In this document: positions 1-8,753 of the stretch, one piece after another
Layout of the letters: each line of letters begins with the position of its first letter
Position numbering within the stretch: position 1 is the stretch's first letter
Assembly (NCBI RefSeq): GCF_907163125.1
Contig: NZ_OU015319.1
Coordinates: forward strand, 682,001-746,000
Direction of reading: 5' to 3'
Source of the DNA: Cloacibacterium caeni
GTDB taxonomy: Bacteria; Bacteroidota; Bacteroidia; Flavobacteriales; Weeksellaceae
Length of the DNA stretch: 64,000 nt
The notes under the pieces: model-generated
The model's database searches: none
Told to the model about the DNA's origin: nothing
Seen by the model: only the letters and a program-made list of their open reading frames with translations
Translations under genes and position numbers: made by a program

Positions 1-2
1 CG

Positions 3-1274
3 CTCGTTCTGAAAGGTTTCTCTCAAGACACCATCAGAATTTCTAGAGCAGAATTAGAACAAAGAATGGTAGACCAAAATCTTCAAATGAAATTGGCTAA
101 TGACGAAGCCAAATTAGCACAAGCAGAACTATTGGGGACAAGAGCAATGTATTTACCTAACGTAAATGCTTCTTACACCTTTTCGAATACCAATAATCCT
201 TTGTATGCTTTCGGTTCTAAATTGAATCAGGAGCGTATTACGCAAATGGATTTTGACCCAGCTAAATTAAATGCTCCAGACGCAATTTCTAATTTCGCTA
301 CTAAAATTGAGGTGCAACAACCCATCATCAACATGGATGCAGTGTATCTTAAAAAAGCAGGACAAGTAAAATCTGAAGTTTTAAAAATTAAAGCAGAAAG
401 AACCAAAGAATACATTCAGTTTGAGTTCAAAAAAGCATACATGCAACTGCAATTAGCATACAGAATGCTCGAAACACTTGAAAATGCAAAAGCAACTACG
501 CTGGCAAACAAAAAAGTAATCGACAATTATTTCAAAAACGGAATGATTCAGAAAACGGAAGTGTTATACATAGACGTTCGTGTAAAAGAGATAGAAAATC
601 AGATTGCTTATGCAAAATCTAACATAAAAAATGCTTCGGATTACCTTTATTTCTTATTAGACGAAGAGTCTTTCAATAAGGTTTTCAAGCCTACTGAAAA
701 ATTAGAATTTCAAAACCAGATTTTAGAAAATACAGCTACACTAAATGTAGAAAGAAAAGATTTACAGGCGTATCAAAAATCTCTGGAAGCGTACGATTAT
801 CTGATTAAATCTACCAAAGCCAAATTTTTACCAAGATTAAATGCTTTCGGAAGTTTTGAATTGTATGATAACAAATTCGCACAATTTGGTGCCAATGGTT
901 ATTTGGCAGGAGTTCAGTTGTCTTGGAATGTTTTTGATGGATTAAAAGCAAAATCTGAACAGGAAAAATACAAAGCAGAACTCACCAAAGCACAAACCGA
1001 AATCACTCAATACAATAAACAAAGTCAGTTAGAACTCAGTAAAGCAAATCGCCAAGTTCAAGATGCTGAAAACAAGGTAAACCTTACTAAACTAGCACTG
1101 GAACAAAGCAAAGAAGCCTACAGAATTCGTAAAAACAGATACGACCAAGGTTTAGAAAAGTCTTCAGACTTATTAATGAGCGAAACCACGATGTCTCAAA
1201 AAGATTTGGAATACCAACAAGCTATTTTTGAATACAATGTCGCTTTAGAATACTATAAATTTTTAAAACAATAA
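3..1274 (+). CDS. TolC-family outer membrane efflux protein (5' end outside window)
   Basis: Outer-membrane channel of a tripartite efflux pump. The reading frame is open from base 3 with no stop before the first ATG at 66, so the true start and signal peptide lie upstream of the window; 423 residues are visible. The product is rich in long, charged, alanine- and glutamine-rich helices and ends in the usual TolC pattern, with a repeat of helix-strand-strand-helix units (strand-like segments near FLPRLNAFGSF and GVQLSWNVFDG). It is followed after 15 bp by an adaptor and then by an RND permease, which fits an oprM/tolC-type gene placed first in an efflux operon. The family is clear; the substrate cannot be told. 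Confidence 0.9.
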   Translation, partial: LVLKGFSQDTIRISRAELEQRMVDQNLQMKLANDEAKLAQAELLGTRAMYLPNVNASYTFSNTNNPLYAFGSKLNQERITQMDFDPAKLNAPDAISNFATKIEVQQPIINMDAVYLKKAGQVKSEVLKIKAERTKEYIQFEFKKAYMQLQLAYRMLETLENAKATTLANKKVIDNYFKNGMIQKTEVLYIDVRVKEIENQIAYAKSNIKNASDYLYFLLDEESFNKVFKPTEKLEFQNQILENTATLNVERKDLQAYQKSLEAYDYLIKSTKAKFLPRLNAFGSFELYDNKFAQFGANGYLAGVQLSWNVFDGLKAKSEQEKYKAELTKAQTEITQYNKQSQLELSKANRQVQDAENKVNLTKLALEQSKEAYRIRKNRYDQGLEKSSDLLMSETTMSQKDLEYQQAIFEYNVALEYYKFLKQ

Positions 1275-1289
1275 CAATAAAATCTACAT

Positions 1290-2378
1290 ATGAAAACATA
1301 TATTTATTCAGCATTATTTTTAGGAAGCGTATTCCTTGCAAGTTGTTCTTCAGACGAAAATAAATCTGCAGAATTGAATGATAAACCTATCGCGGTTACC
1401 GTAAATAAATCTGCAACCAACGCAGTAGGTTCTAATGCTACAGCAAGTGGAAAATTAGTCGCTAAAAATTCTGTAAATGTTTCCACCAGAATGATGGGGT
1501 ACATTACTGCAATGCGCGCAGAAGTTGGGCAATACGTAAATGCAGGTCAACTTTTAGTAAGCATCAACAGTACAGATATTCAAGCAAAAGGCGGACAAGC
1601 TTCTGCTGGAATAGCCCAAGCTCAAGCCAATTATAATATCGCGAAAAAAGATTTTGAAAGATTTCAAAATTTATACAAAAATCAGTCTGCTTCTCAAAAA
1701 GAATTAGATGATATGAGAGCGCGTTACGAAATGGCTCAAGCAGGTTTACAAGCAGCTCAGCAAATGAAAAACGAAGTAAATGCTCAGTACAGATATACCA
1801 ATGTTACCGCACCTATTTCTGGTACAGTTACTGCGAAATATGCCAACCAAGGTGATATGGCAAGTCCAGGAATGCCTTTGTTAACTATAGAATCTCCGGG
1901 AGCTTTACAGGCGCAAGTTTTAGTTTCTGAACAGAATATTACCCTTTTAAAATCTGGAATGCCGGTAAAACTTACGTTGAAATCTACCAATAAAGAAGTA
2001 TCGGGTACGGTTTCAGAAATCAGCAGATCTTCATCAAATACAGGTGGACAATACATGGTGAGAATTAATGTTCCTGCTTCTAAAGATTTATTACCAGGGA
2101 TGTTTGTGAATGTTCAGTTTCCTTTCAAAAATTCTGGAAATGTAAATCAGGATTTTCAAGAAGGCGTAATGATTCCGAAATCTTCAATCGTAGAAAACGG
2201 ACAATTAACAGGAGTGTACACCGTAAGTTCACAAAATACCGCAGTTCTAAGATGGGTGAAAGTGGGTAAAACTTTCGGTGATCAAGTAGAAATTTTATCA
2301 GGTCTTAACGCAAATGACCAGTACATCATTTCAGCAGAAGGAAAATTGTTTAACGGTGCAAAAGTTATTTTAAAATAA
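1290..2378 (+). CDS. RND efflux periplasmic adaptor lipoprotein (HlyD/AcrA family)
   Basis: Periplasmic membrane-fusion protein linking the RND permease to the TolC channel. It has 362 residues and starts with a lipoprotein signal (FLASC, cysteine near residue 19), so it should be anchored to a membrane by lipid. After this come a biotinyl-lipoyl-like half (QVNAGQLLVSINSTD region is YVNAGQLLVSINSTD), a coiled-coil hairpin (about 100-155), the second lipoyl half (NVTAPISGTVTAKYANQGD) and a beta-barrel domain. Lipoyl halves flanking a helical hairpin are the family signature. It lies between the channel and the permease genes in one operon. Confidence 0.93.
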   Translation: MKTYIYSALFLGSVFLASCSSDENKSAELNDKPIAVTVNKSATNAVGSNATASGKLVAKNSVNVSTRMMGYITAMRAEVGQYVNAGQLLVSINSTDIQAKGGQASAGIAQAQANYNIAKKDFERFQNLYKNQSASQKELDDMRARYEMAQAGLQAAQQMKNEVNAQYRYTNVTAPISGTVTAKYANQGDMASPGMPLLTIESPGALQAQVLVSEQNITLLKSGMPVKLTLKSTNKEVSGTVSEISRSSSNTGGQYMVRINVPASKDLLPGMFVNVQFPFKNSGNVNQDFQEGVMIPKSSIVENGQLTGVYTVSSQNTAVLRWVKVGKTFGDQVEILSGLNANDQYIISAEGKLFNGAKVILK

Positions 2379-2455
2379 TATGAGTTCCGAGATACGAGAT
2401 ACGAGTTTTTTACTCGAAACCCGTAACCCGAAACCCGTAACAAATAGAGAATAGT
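2379..2455. repeat. Degenerate short-repeat spacer
   Basis: The gap between adaptor and permease genes is built of short degenerate repeats: GAGATAC twice, then CGAGT-TTTT-ACTCG as a small hairpin, then tandem CCGTAAC/CCGAAAC units. Similar made-of-one-word spacers occur at several other gene junctions in this window. No coding potential is visible. Confidence 0.6.
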
Positions 2456-5400
2456 ATGGAAAAAGGATTTGCAGGACGCATCGCCGAGTTTTTTATCAAT
2501 TCAAAATTAACAATTTTGTTGATGATTGCATTGATGATTATTGGGGTGTACAGTTCCACATTAATACCAAGAGAAGAAGAGCCACAGATTATTGTTCCGA
2601 TGGCAGACGTAATGGTAGGTTATCCCGGTGCTTCACCTAAAGAGGTAGAAAGCAGAGTGGTAAAACCATTAGAAAAAATCATCTCAAACATAAAAGGAGT
2701 AGAGCACGTTCATTCGATGGCAATGAACGGACAAGCCATGATTATCGTTCAGTTTTATGTAGGCGAAGATACAGAACGTTCTTACGTGAAACTCTATGAC
2801 GAACTCATGAAAAATAAAAATATTTTTCCGAAAGGCGTTTATGAACCGATGGTGAAAACCCGTTCTATTGACGATGTTCCGATGTTGGGTTTAACACTTT
2901 GGAGCGAAAAATACAACGATTACGAACTTCGTCAGATGACAGAAGAATTGTCTTCTGAAATCAAGAAAATTAAAGACGTTTCTTTAATCAAAGTGATTGG
3001 AGGGAGAAACCGTCAGTTAAAAGTTGAGTTAGACAAAGATAAAATGGCGGAATTGAGCATTGACGCATTAAACGTGATGCAAATGATTCAAGCCAATAAC
3101 GGAAGTTCACAATCAGGAAGTTTTGATGCTAATGATACTGAATATCTATTGACTACAGGACAGTTTTTAAGTTCTGCGGAAGATGTAGAAAATTTGGTGG
3201 TAGGAACTTCGCAAAATATGCCCGTTTACCTGAAACAAATTGCAAAAGTAGAAGATGGAGCGCAATCTCCAGCCAATTATGTGAGTTTCGGTTATGGTAA
3301 TGCAGTAGAAAATGGTAAAAAATTCAAATCAGAATATCCTGCAGTTACGCTTTCGGTTTCTAAAGTGAAAGGAGCAGATGCCATGAAAATTTCTGAACAG
3401 ATTTTGGATAAAGTAGAAGATTTAAAGAAAACTTTAATTCCGAATGATGTTCATGTAGAAGTCACCAGAAACTACGGAGAGACTGCTTCTCACAAAGTTT
3501 CAGAATTATTGATGCACCTTGGAGTTGCGATTTTAGCAGTAACGGTTTTGGTGATGCTGGCAATGGGTTGGAGAGGCGGATTAGTCGTGTTTTTCTCAGT
3601 TCCTTTAACCTTTGCATTGACGCTTTTCAGTTACTATATGTTGGGTTATACGCTGAACAGAATCACGCTTTTCGCTCTAGTTTTTGTAGTGGGAATTGTG
3701 GTAGACGACAGTATTATTATTGCTGAAAACATGCACCGACACTTCCACATGAAGAAATTGCCATTCAAACAAGCTGCGATTTATGCCATAAATGAAGTAG
3801 GAAACCCTACGATTTTGGCAACGTTCACCGTAATTGCCGCCATTTTACCAATGGCTTTCGTAAGCGGAATGATGGGGCCTTATATGTCTCCAATGCCAAT
3901 TGGTGCTTCTATTGCGATGATGCTTTCATTATTCGTAGCGTTAACGGTTACCCCTTATTTAGGTTATCATTTATTGAAAGTAAAAGATAACGAAGAGCAT
4001 AAGGAAGAACAGGGAATGGAAACCAGTAAAATCTATAAAATTTACAAAAAAATAGAGCAACCATTCTTAGACAGCGGTAAAAAACGTTGGACGATGATGG
4101 GAATTACCGTAGTGTTGTTATTGATTTCTATGTTGGCTTTCGCTACAAAATGGGTGGCAGTAAAAATGCTTCCTTTTGACAATAAAAATGAAATCCAAGT
4201 GGTGATTGATATGCCAGAAGGAACGACTTTGGAAAGAACGGCATCAGTTTCACAGGAAATTGCGCAGTACCTGAAAACGGTTCCAGAAGTGGTGAATTAT
4301 CAGTCTTATGTTGGTTCATCTGCACCGATTACTTTCAATGGTCTAGTTCGTCATTATGATATGCGTGGACAAAGCAATACTGCTGATATTCAGGTGAATT
4401 TATTGCACAAAGAAGACAGAGATAATCAAAGTCACGATGTAGCAAAAAACATTCGCCCAGAAATTCAGAAAATTGCGAAAAAATACAATGCCAATGTAAA
4501 AATCGTAGAAGTACCACCTGGTCCGCCAGTTTTATCAACCATTGTTGCAGAAATTTATGGTCCTGATTACGATGAGCAAATTAAAGTAGCCAACCAAGTT
4601 CAAAATATCCTGAACAATACAGATGATGTGGTAGATGTAGATTGGATGGTTGAAGCGCCACAAACAGAATTCAAATTGGTTGCTGATAAAGAAAAAGCAA
4701 TGTTGAACGGTGTTGCTCCAGCACAAATTGTAGGAAATCTTACGTATTTGATGGGTGAACATCCTATCGGAAATCTGTATGATGAAAAATCGAATGATGC
4801 GGTAGACATTGTCATGAAATTGAATGATGCAGATAAAACATCAATTACAGATATTACTGATGTAAAAATCAAAGGACAAATGGGAAATATGGTTCCTGTA
4901 AGTGATTTGGTGAAAGTTCAGCGCGAAGAATTACAGAAAACCATTTACAGAAAAGACCAAAAAAGGGTAGTGTATGTATTGGCAGATATGGCAGGAGATT
5001 TAGAAAGTCCAGCGTATGCAATTCTAGGAATGGAAGAAAAATTGAAAAAAATGCAACTTCCAAAAGGATATTCTATCAATGAATTGTACATGAATCAACC
5101 AAGCAATGAAGACGATTATACCGTAAAATGGGACGGAGAATGGCAAATTACGTTAGAAGTATTCCGTGATTTAGGAGCTGCTTTTGCCGTGGTTATCATC
5201 ATTATCTACATGCTGATTGTAGGTTGGTTCCAAAATTTTAAAACACCAATGGTCATGATGGTTGCTATTCCTCTTTCTTTGATTGGGATAGTGTTAGGAC
5301 ACTGGTTATTAGGAGCTTTCTTCACCGCAACTTCATTCATCGGGATGATTGCTTTAGCGGGAGTCATGGTAAGAAACTCAGTATTGCTCATTGACTTTAT

Positions 5401-5701
5401 AGAAATTCGACTCAATGAAGGAATTCCGATGAAACAAGCGATTATAGAAGCAGGAGCGGTGAGAACTACCCCAATTTTATTAACAACAGGAGCAGTAGTT
5501 ATAGGAGCGGTAATCATCTTATTCGACCCTATTTTCCAAGGATTAGCCATTTCATTGGTTTTTGGAGCAATCGTTTCTACTTTATTAACACTGATTGTCA
5601 TTCCGTTGATTTATTACATGACCGAAAAGAAAAAATGGGAGAAAATACACGCAGATGAAAAAACAGAATATGGCGAGATTTCTTCAGAGGATAACCTATA
5701 A
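2456..5701 (+). CDS. RND efflux transporter permease (AcrB-like)
   Basis: Inner-membrane proton-driven pump of 1081 residues, the usual length for the family. One membrane helix near residues 12-32 is followed by a large periplasmic porter loop, then a helix bundle, a second porter loop and a C-terminal helix bundle. The fourth-helix segment reads GIVVDDSIIIAEN; the paired aspartates are the proton-relay residues of hydrophobe/amphiphile exporters (HAE type) and differ from the single-Asp pattern of metal pumps such as CusA. An efflux role for organic compounds is therefore more likely than metal export (inference). The gene is third in the operon. Confidence 0.93.
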   Translation: MEKGFAGRIAEFFINSKLTILLMIALMIIGVYSSTLIPREEEPQIIVPMADVMVGYPGASPKEVESRVVKPLEKIISNIKGVEHVHSMAMNGQAMIIVQFYVGEDTERSYVKLYDELMKNKNIFPKGVYEPMVKTRSIDDVPMLGLTLWSEKYNDYELRQMTEELSSEIKKIKDVSLIKVIGGRNRQLKVELDKDKMAELSIDALNVMQMIQANNGSSQSGSFDANDTEYLLTTGQFLSSAEDVENLVVGTSQNMPVYLKQIAKVEDGAQSPANYVSFGYGNAVENGKKFKSEYPAVTLSVSKVKGADAMKISEQILDKVEDLKKTLIPNDVHVEVTRNYGETASHKVSELLMHLGVAILAVTVLVMLAMGWRGGLVVFFSVPLTFALTLFSYYMLGYTLNRITLFALVFVVGIVVDDSIIIAENMHRHFHMKKLPFKQAAIYAINEVGNPTILATFTVIAAILPMAFVSGMMGPYMSPMPIGASIAMMLSLFVALTVTPYLGYHLLKVKDNEEHKEEQGMETSKIYKIYKKIEQPFLDSGKKRWTMMGITVVLLLISMLAFATKWVAVKMLPFDNKNEIQVVIDMPEGTTLERTASVSQEIAQYLKTVPEVVNYQSYVGSSAPITFNGLVRHYDMRGQSNTADIQVNLLHKEDRDNQSHDVAKNIRPEIQKIAKKYNANVKIVEVPPGPPVLSTIVAEIYGPDYDEQIKVANQVQNILNNTDDVVDVDWMVEAPQTEFKLVADKEKAMLNGVAPAQIVGNLTYLMGEHPIGNLYDEKSNDAVDIVMKLNDADKTSITDITDVKIKGQMGNMVPVSDLVKVQREELQKTIYRKDQKRVVYVLADMAGDLESPAYAILGMEEKLKKMQLPKGYSINELYMNQPSNEDDYTVKWDGEWQITLEVFRDLGAAFAVVIIIIYMLIVGWFQNFKTPMVMMVAIPLSLIGIVLGHWLLGAFFTATSFIGMIALAGVMVRNSVLLIDFIEIRLNEGIPMKQAIIEAGAVRTTPILLTTGAVVIGAVIILFDPIFQGLAISLVFGAIVSTLLTLIVIPLIYYMTEKKKWEKIHADEKTEYGEISSEDNL

Positions 5702-5716
5702 AAAAATGTATTCAAT

Positions 5717-6019
5717 ATGAAACTTTTAATGATTACAGCGATTAGAGAATTTGAGAAAAATGTAAAAGACATTCTCAATCATTCTGGAGTAAAATCTTTT
5801 TCATACCATTATGTAAAAGGTTACAAAAATGAAAACGATGGCAGTTCAGAAAACTGGTTCGGAGCTTCACACACCGAGATAGATTCTGTATTATTTGCCG
5901 TTTTTATCGACGAGAATTTTACTGAAGAAGTGTATAAAAAAGTGGAGTTTTTCAATGGGAAACAAAAATTCCTTTCTAAAATTCATGTAGCCACATTAAA
6001 TATAGAAAAATCAATATAA
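5717..6019 (+). CDS. Small protein of unknown function, possibly PII-like fold
   Basis: A 100-residue soluble protein without signal peptide or membrane helix, 15 bp after the RND permease. The order strand-helix-strand-strand-helix-strand (MKLLMITAI, EFEKNVKDIL, SFSYHYVKGY, SVLFAVFIDE, TEEVYKKVEFF, IHVATLNI) suggests a ferredoxin-like or PII-like fold. Small PII-like proteins (for example DUF3240) are known beside metal RND pumps, so a sensor or modulator role is possible, but this is inference from predicted structure and position. It is probably cotranscribed with the pump. Confidence 0.7.
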   Translation: MKLLMITAIREFEKNVKDILNHSGVKSFSYHYVKGYKNENDGSSENWFGASHTEIDSVLFAVFIDENFTEEVYKKVEFFNGKQKFLSKIHVATLNIEKSI

Positions 6020-6029
6020 CAATAGAAAT

Positions 6030-6236
6030 ATGAAGACAAGAGTAATACACGGGTTCGCTGGAACCATTATATTAACAAGTTTGTTACTGGGAATTTTTGT
6101 ACACCAAAATTGGTTTTGGTTAACAGGTTTCGTAGGCGCTAATTTGTTTCAAAACGCTTTTACCAACTGGTGTTTATTAAGTACCATTTTAGAAAAATTG
6201 GGCTTAAAAGAAGAAAAAGACACTTGTTGTAACTAA
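6030..6236 (+). CDS. Small inner-membrane protein, DUF2892-like
   Basis: A 68-residue protein with two hydrophobic segments (about residues 8-24 and 26-45) and a cytosolic tail ending in adjacent cysteines (DTCCN). The pattern of two short helices with WLTGFVGANLFQ and a following NWC resembles the DUF2892 membrane domain found alone or on rhodanese proteins such as YgaP. It is last in the RND operon, 10 bp after the previous gene and just before a strong terminator. Function is unknown. Confidence 0.75.
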   Translation: MKTRVIHGFAGTIILTSLLLGIFVHQNWFWLTGFVGANLFQNAFTNWCLLSTILEKLGLKEEKDTCCN

Positions 6237-6258
6237 ATTTTTTTTCATTTGTGTTTTT

Positions 6259-6295
6259 AGGCTTCATTTGTATTTTACAAGTGGGGCCTTTTTTT
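6259..6295 (+). terminator. Rho-independent terminator of the RND efflux operon
   Basis: Arms at 6259-6272 and 6276-6289 pair over 14 bp with three G-T wobbles around a 3-base loop and are followed by seven T residues. It sits 22 bp after the last gene of the efflux operon. Confidence 0.85.
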
Positions 6296-6347
6296 ATGAT
6301 TTATCCTTAGGAAGTAATTAATATAATATTTGATAAAAAAGATTTTT

Positions 6348-6530
6348 TATGACCTTAGTTTCGTAGGCGTTAAAAAATTGAAATTAAAATTCGTTAAAAA
6401 ATTCCTGTTGTTTGAAAAAGCATGGGCAAAAGCGTTGGATTGAGTTTCAGGGATTTTAGAGTTTTAATTTCAATTTTAGCCGAAGAAAGTGCAGTCTTGA
6501 TTTTTGGTTCTTTTCATCAAGGAAAAGAAC
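6348..6530 (+). repeat. Dispersed intergenic repeat, copy 1
   Basis: This stretch holds no gene. It matches the reverse complement of 42428-42605: both share GGCGTTAAAAAATT, AAAAAATTCCTG(T/C)TGTTTGAA, GTTTCAGGGATTTTAGA and TTTTGGTTCTTTT in the same order. The 3' end forms a hairpin, GTTCTTTTC (6507-6515) with GAAAAGAAC (6522-6530). The other copy keeps the stem with a swapped terminal pair. Confidence 0.75.
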
Positions 6531-6574
6531 AGAAGCTTTAAAATAAATTTTTTATGCTGGCCTCATTTTTTTAT

Positions 6575-6582
6575 TACATTTG
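6575..6582 (+). promoter_or_regulatory. Bacteroidota -7 element upstream of the GNAT gene
   Basis: TACATTTG matches TAnnTTTG and lies 14 bp before the ATG at 6597. No clear -33 TTTG is seen. Confidence 0.45.
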
Positions 6583-6596
6583 TTAAAATTAACATC

Positions 6597-7124
6597 ATGG
6601 ATTTCAGCATACAACCCATTTTAGAAAGTCACAAAGTAAGACTGGTTCCGCTTCAGGAATCAGATTTCGAAAGATTGTATCAAGTCGCTTCAGACCCTTT
6701 GGTTTGGGAACAACATCCGAATAAAAACCGTTTTCAAAGAGATATTTTTAGAAATTTTTTTGATGGAGCCTTGATTTCCGAAGGCGCTTTTATCATCATC
6801 GATAAAGTAAGCAATGAAGTGGCTGGAAGTACCAGATTTTACAGTTATGACGAAGATGAAAACTCTATTTTCATAGGCTATACATTTTATGGTAGGAAAT
6901 TTTGGGGCGGTCAGTTGAATCCTATTGTTAAAAAAATGATGTTAGACTATATTTTCCAATATGTAGATTTGGTGAAATTTCATGTAGGCGCAGAAAATTG
7001 GCGTTCCCGAAAAGCCATGGAAAAATTAGGCGCCGAATTCAAAGGAGAAGTAATGGTAGCCTATCATTGCGAACCTACCAAACAAAACGTAGAATATTGG
7101 ATTAAAAAAGAAAACTGGAAATAA
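6597..7124 (+). CDS. GNAT-family N-acetyltransferase (RimJ/RimL-like)
   Basis: A 175-residue acetyltransferase that should move an acetyl group from acetyl-CoA to an amine or protein N-terminus. It starts MDFSIQPILESHKVRLVPL, typical of the RimJ/RimL branch, and has the late segment VGAENWRSRKAMEKLGAEF that binds acetyl-CoA and closes the fold. An in-frame TTG start at 6504 is possible but lies inside the dispersed repeat; the ATG at 6597 follows a -7 element and starts where family homology should start. The substrate is unknown. Confidence 0.88.
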   Translation: MDFSIQPILESHKVRLVPLQESDFERLYQVASDPLVWEQHPNKNRFQRDIFRNFFDGALISEGAFIIIDKVSNEVAGSTRFYSYDEDENSIFIGYTFYGRKFWGGQLNPIVKKMMLDYIFQYVDLVKFHVGAENWRSRKAMEKLGAEFKGEVMVAYHCEPTKQNVEYWIKKENWK

Positions 7125-7265
7125 TTACATACAGCCTTTCAGCGCATTAGCACCCCAAATAATAGCAATCAAAGAAAGCGTGCCTTTTACTGAGAAAAAT
7201 AAAATGCCGAGCCAACCGTATTTTTTTAGAAGGGTTTTCCATTTTGGAGTCTTTTTTTCTTCCAT
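7125..7265 (-). CDS. 46-residue single-pass membrane protein
   Basis: A short gene convergent with, and directly abutting, the acetyltransferase gene. It starts with ATG at 7265 and stops at 7125. The product begins MEEKKTPKWKTLLKKYGWLG, strongly basic, then has one hydrophobic segment (ILFFSVKGTLSLIAIIWGA) and ends LKGCM. A basic N-terminus before one helix suggests an N-in membrane orientation. Codon use and the lack of interruptions support a real gene. I know of no function. Confidence 0.65.
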   Translation of the reverse strand: MEEKKTPKWKTLLKKYGWLGILFFSVKGTLSLIAIIWGANALKGCM

Positions 7266-7376
7266 AAATATTTTTTTAATTTATAATATTGAATTTAAGA
7301 GCCTATCTAGATTTTATTATTTTAAATTTTGTAAACTCTGAAATATTCAATTTAAAAATGTTTTTTATATTGTATT

Positions 7377-7449
7377 TCTCGCAGATTTTGCAGATTAAGC
7401 CGATATTCTTTGAATATCTAAATCTGCTAAATCCGTCTAATCAGCGAGA
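7377..7449. repeat. 73-bp imperfect palindrome (CTCGCAGATT type)
   Basis: The left arm starts TCTCGCAGATTTTGCAGATT and the right arm, read on the other strand, starts TCTCGCTGATTAGACGGATT; the two then share AGC-GAT-ATTC toward the centre. It lies in the 247-bp gap between the small membrane gene and serB, which otherwise holds nothing I can recognise. It looks like a mobile palindromic (REP or MITE-like) element. Confidence 0.65.
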
Positions 7450-7512
7450 TAATTGATTCTAAATTTTTATAAATCTTAATGGCTTAAAATTGGTTCTAAT
7501 TTGATGAAGATT

Positions 7513-8739
7513 CTAAAAATCTTCGTTGATGTGTTTGTCTCGAAATCCTAAAAAGTATAAAACCCCGTCTAAACCTATTGATGAGATAGATTGTCTGGCA
7601 TTTTCTTTAACCTTTGGTTTGGCATGAAAAGCAATTCCTAATCCTGCAATGTTCAGCATCGGTAAATCATTGGCGCCGTCTCCTACAGCAATTACTTGAT
7701 CCAATTCTATATTTTCTACTTGAGCCAAAAATTTCAAAAGTTCTGCTTTTCTGTTTCCATCTACAATGTCTCCCAAATGTTTCCCCGTAAGTTTTCCGTC
7801 TTTTATTTCGAGTTCGTTGGCATATAAATAATCTACCCCAAAACGTTTTTTAAGATATTTTCCGAAAAAGGTAAATCCACCAGAAAGAATAGCAATTTTA
7901 TAACCGCATTTCTTTAAAATATGCATCAGTCGGTCTGCACCATCCATAATCGGAAGATTTTCTGCAATTTCTTGCAATACAGATTCCTCTAAACCTTCGA
8001 GAAGCGAAACACGTTTTTTAAAACTTTCGCTAAAATCTATTTCGCCGCGCATCGCTGCTTCGGTGATGGCTCTTACTTCTTCACCAGCTCCAGCTCTTTC
8101 TGCTAATTCATCAATAACTTCTGTTTTGATTAAAGTAGAATCCATGTCAAAACAGATTAATCGTCTGTTTCTGCGGTAAATATTATCTTTTTGAAATGAA
8201 ATGTCAATGTCTAATGCGCCACTTAAAGTTACAAATTTTTCGTGAATCAAATTCACATTTTGAGGAGTTCCACGCACCGAAAATTCTATACAAGACCTAT
8301 TCTGACTATCGTCTTCAGAATCCAGCGGAATTCTTCCTGTCAATCTTTTAATGGTGTCAATGTTGAGACCTTGCTCTGCAATGACTTTGGTGACATGAGC
8401 TAATTGGTTGGCTTCTATTTTTTGACCAAGAACCGTAATCACATAACTTTCTTTGCCTTGTCTGGAAACCCATTGGTCGTAATCTTCTCTTTCGATGGGC
8501 GTAAATTTGGCTTGTACACCAAGTTCATAAGATTTAAAAAGCAAGTCTTTCAAAATATTGCCTTGCATTTGTGGGTCTAAACGAAACAAAATGCCTAAAG
8601 ATAAAGATTGATGAATGTTTGCCTGACCAATATCGAGAATTGTTGCATTGTGTTTACTTAAAATTTCAGTGAGCGATGAGGTTAACCCGGGTTTGTCTTC
8701 TCCGGTAATACTCATTAATACAATTTCATGTTTGGTCAT
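7513..8739 (-). CDS. serB: Phosphoserine phosphatase with N-terminal ACT domains
   Basis: Releases phosphate from phosphoserine in the last step of serine synthesis. It has 408 residues. The N-terminal part (about 1-180) holds two ACT-like regulatory modules (EIVLMSITGEDKPGL and YVITVLGQK), and the C-terminal HAD domain has the nucleophile motif FDMDSTLI, the ILSGGFTFF motif and GDGANDLPML. The ATG at 8739 is preferred over an in-frame TTG 36 bp upstream because a -7 element lies between them. ACT domains in SerB often bind serine for feedback control (family knowledge). It is a single gene. Confidence 0.93.
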   Translation of the reverse strand: MTKHEIVLMSITGEDKPGLTSSLTEILSKHNATILDIGQANIHQSLSLGILFRLDPQMQGNILKDLLFKSYELGVQAKFTPIEREDYDQWVSRQGKESYVITVLGQKIEANQLAHVTKVIAEQGLNIDTIKRLTGRIPLDSEDDSQNRSCIEFSVRGTPQNVNLIHEKFVTLSGALDIDISFQKDNIYRRNRRLICFDMDSTLIKTEVIDELAERAGAGEEVRAITEAAMRGEIDFSESFKKRVSLLEGLEESVLQEIAENLPIMDGADRLMHILKKCGYKIAILSGGFTFFGKYLKKRFGVDYLYANELEIKDGKLTGKHLGDIVDGNRKAELLKFLAQVENIELDQVIAVGDGANDLPMLNIAGLGIAFHAKPKVKENARQSISSIGLDGVLYFLGFRDKHINEDF

Positions 8740-8753
8740 AGCAATTCTTTGCC

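Noticed and set aside
5206-5601. 131-residue reading frame opposite the RND permease
   Set aside because: It is a shadow of a strongly conserved transmembrane coding region and has no promoter or family likeness.
6504-6596. N-terminal extension of the GNAT gene from a TTG
   Set aside because: It lies in the dispersed repeat hairpin and ahead of the -7 element; the family start fits the ATG at 6597.
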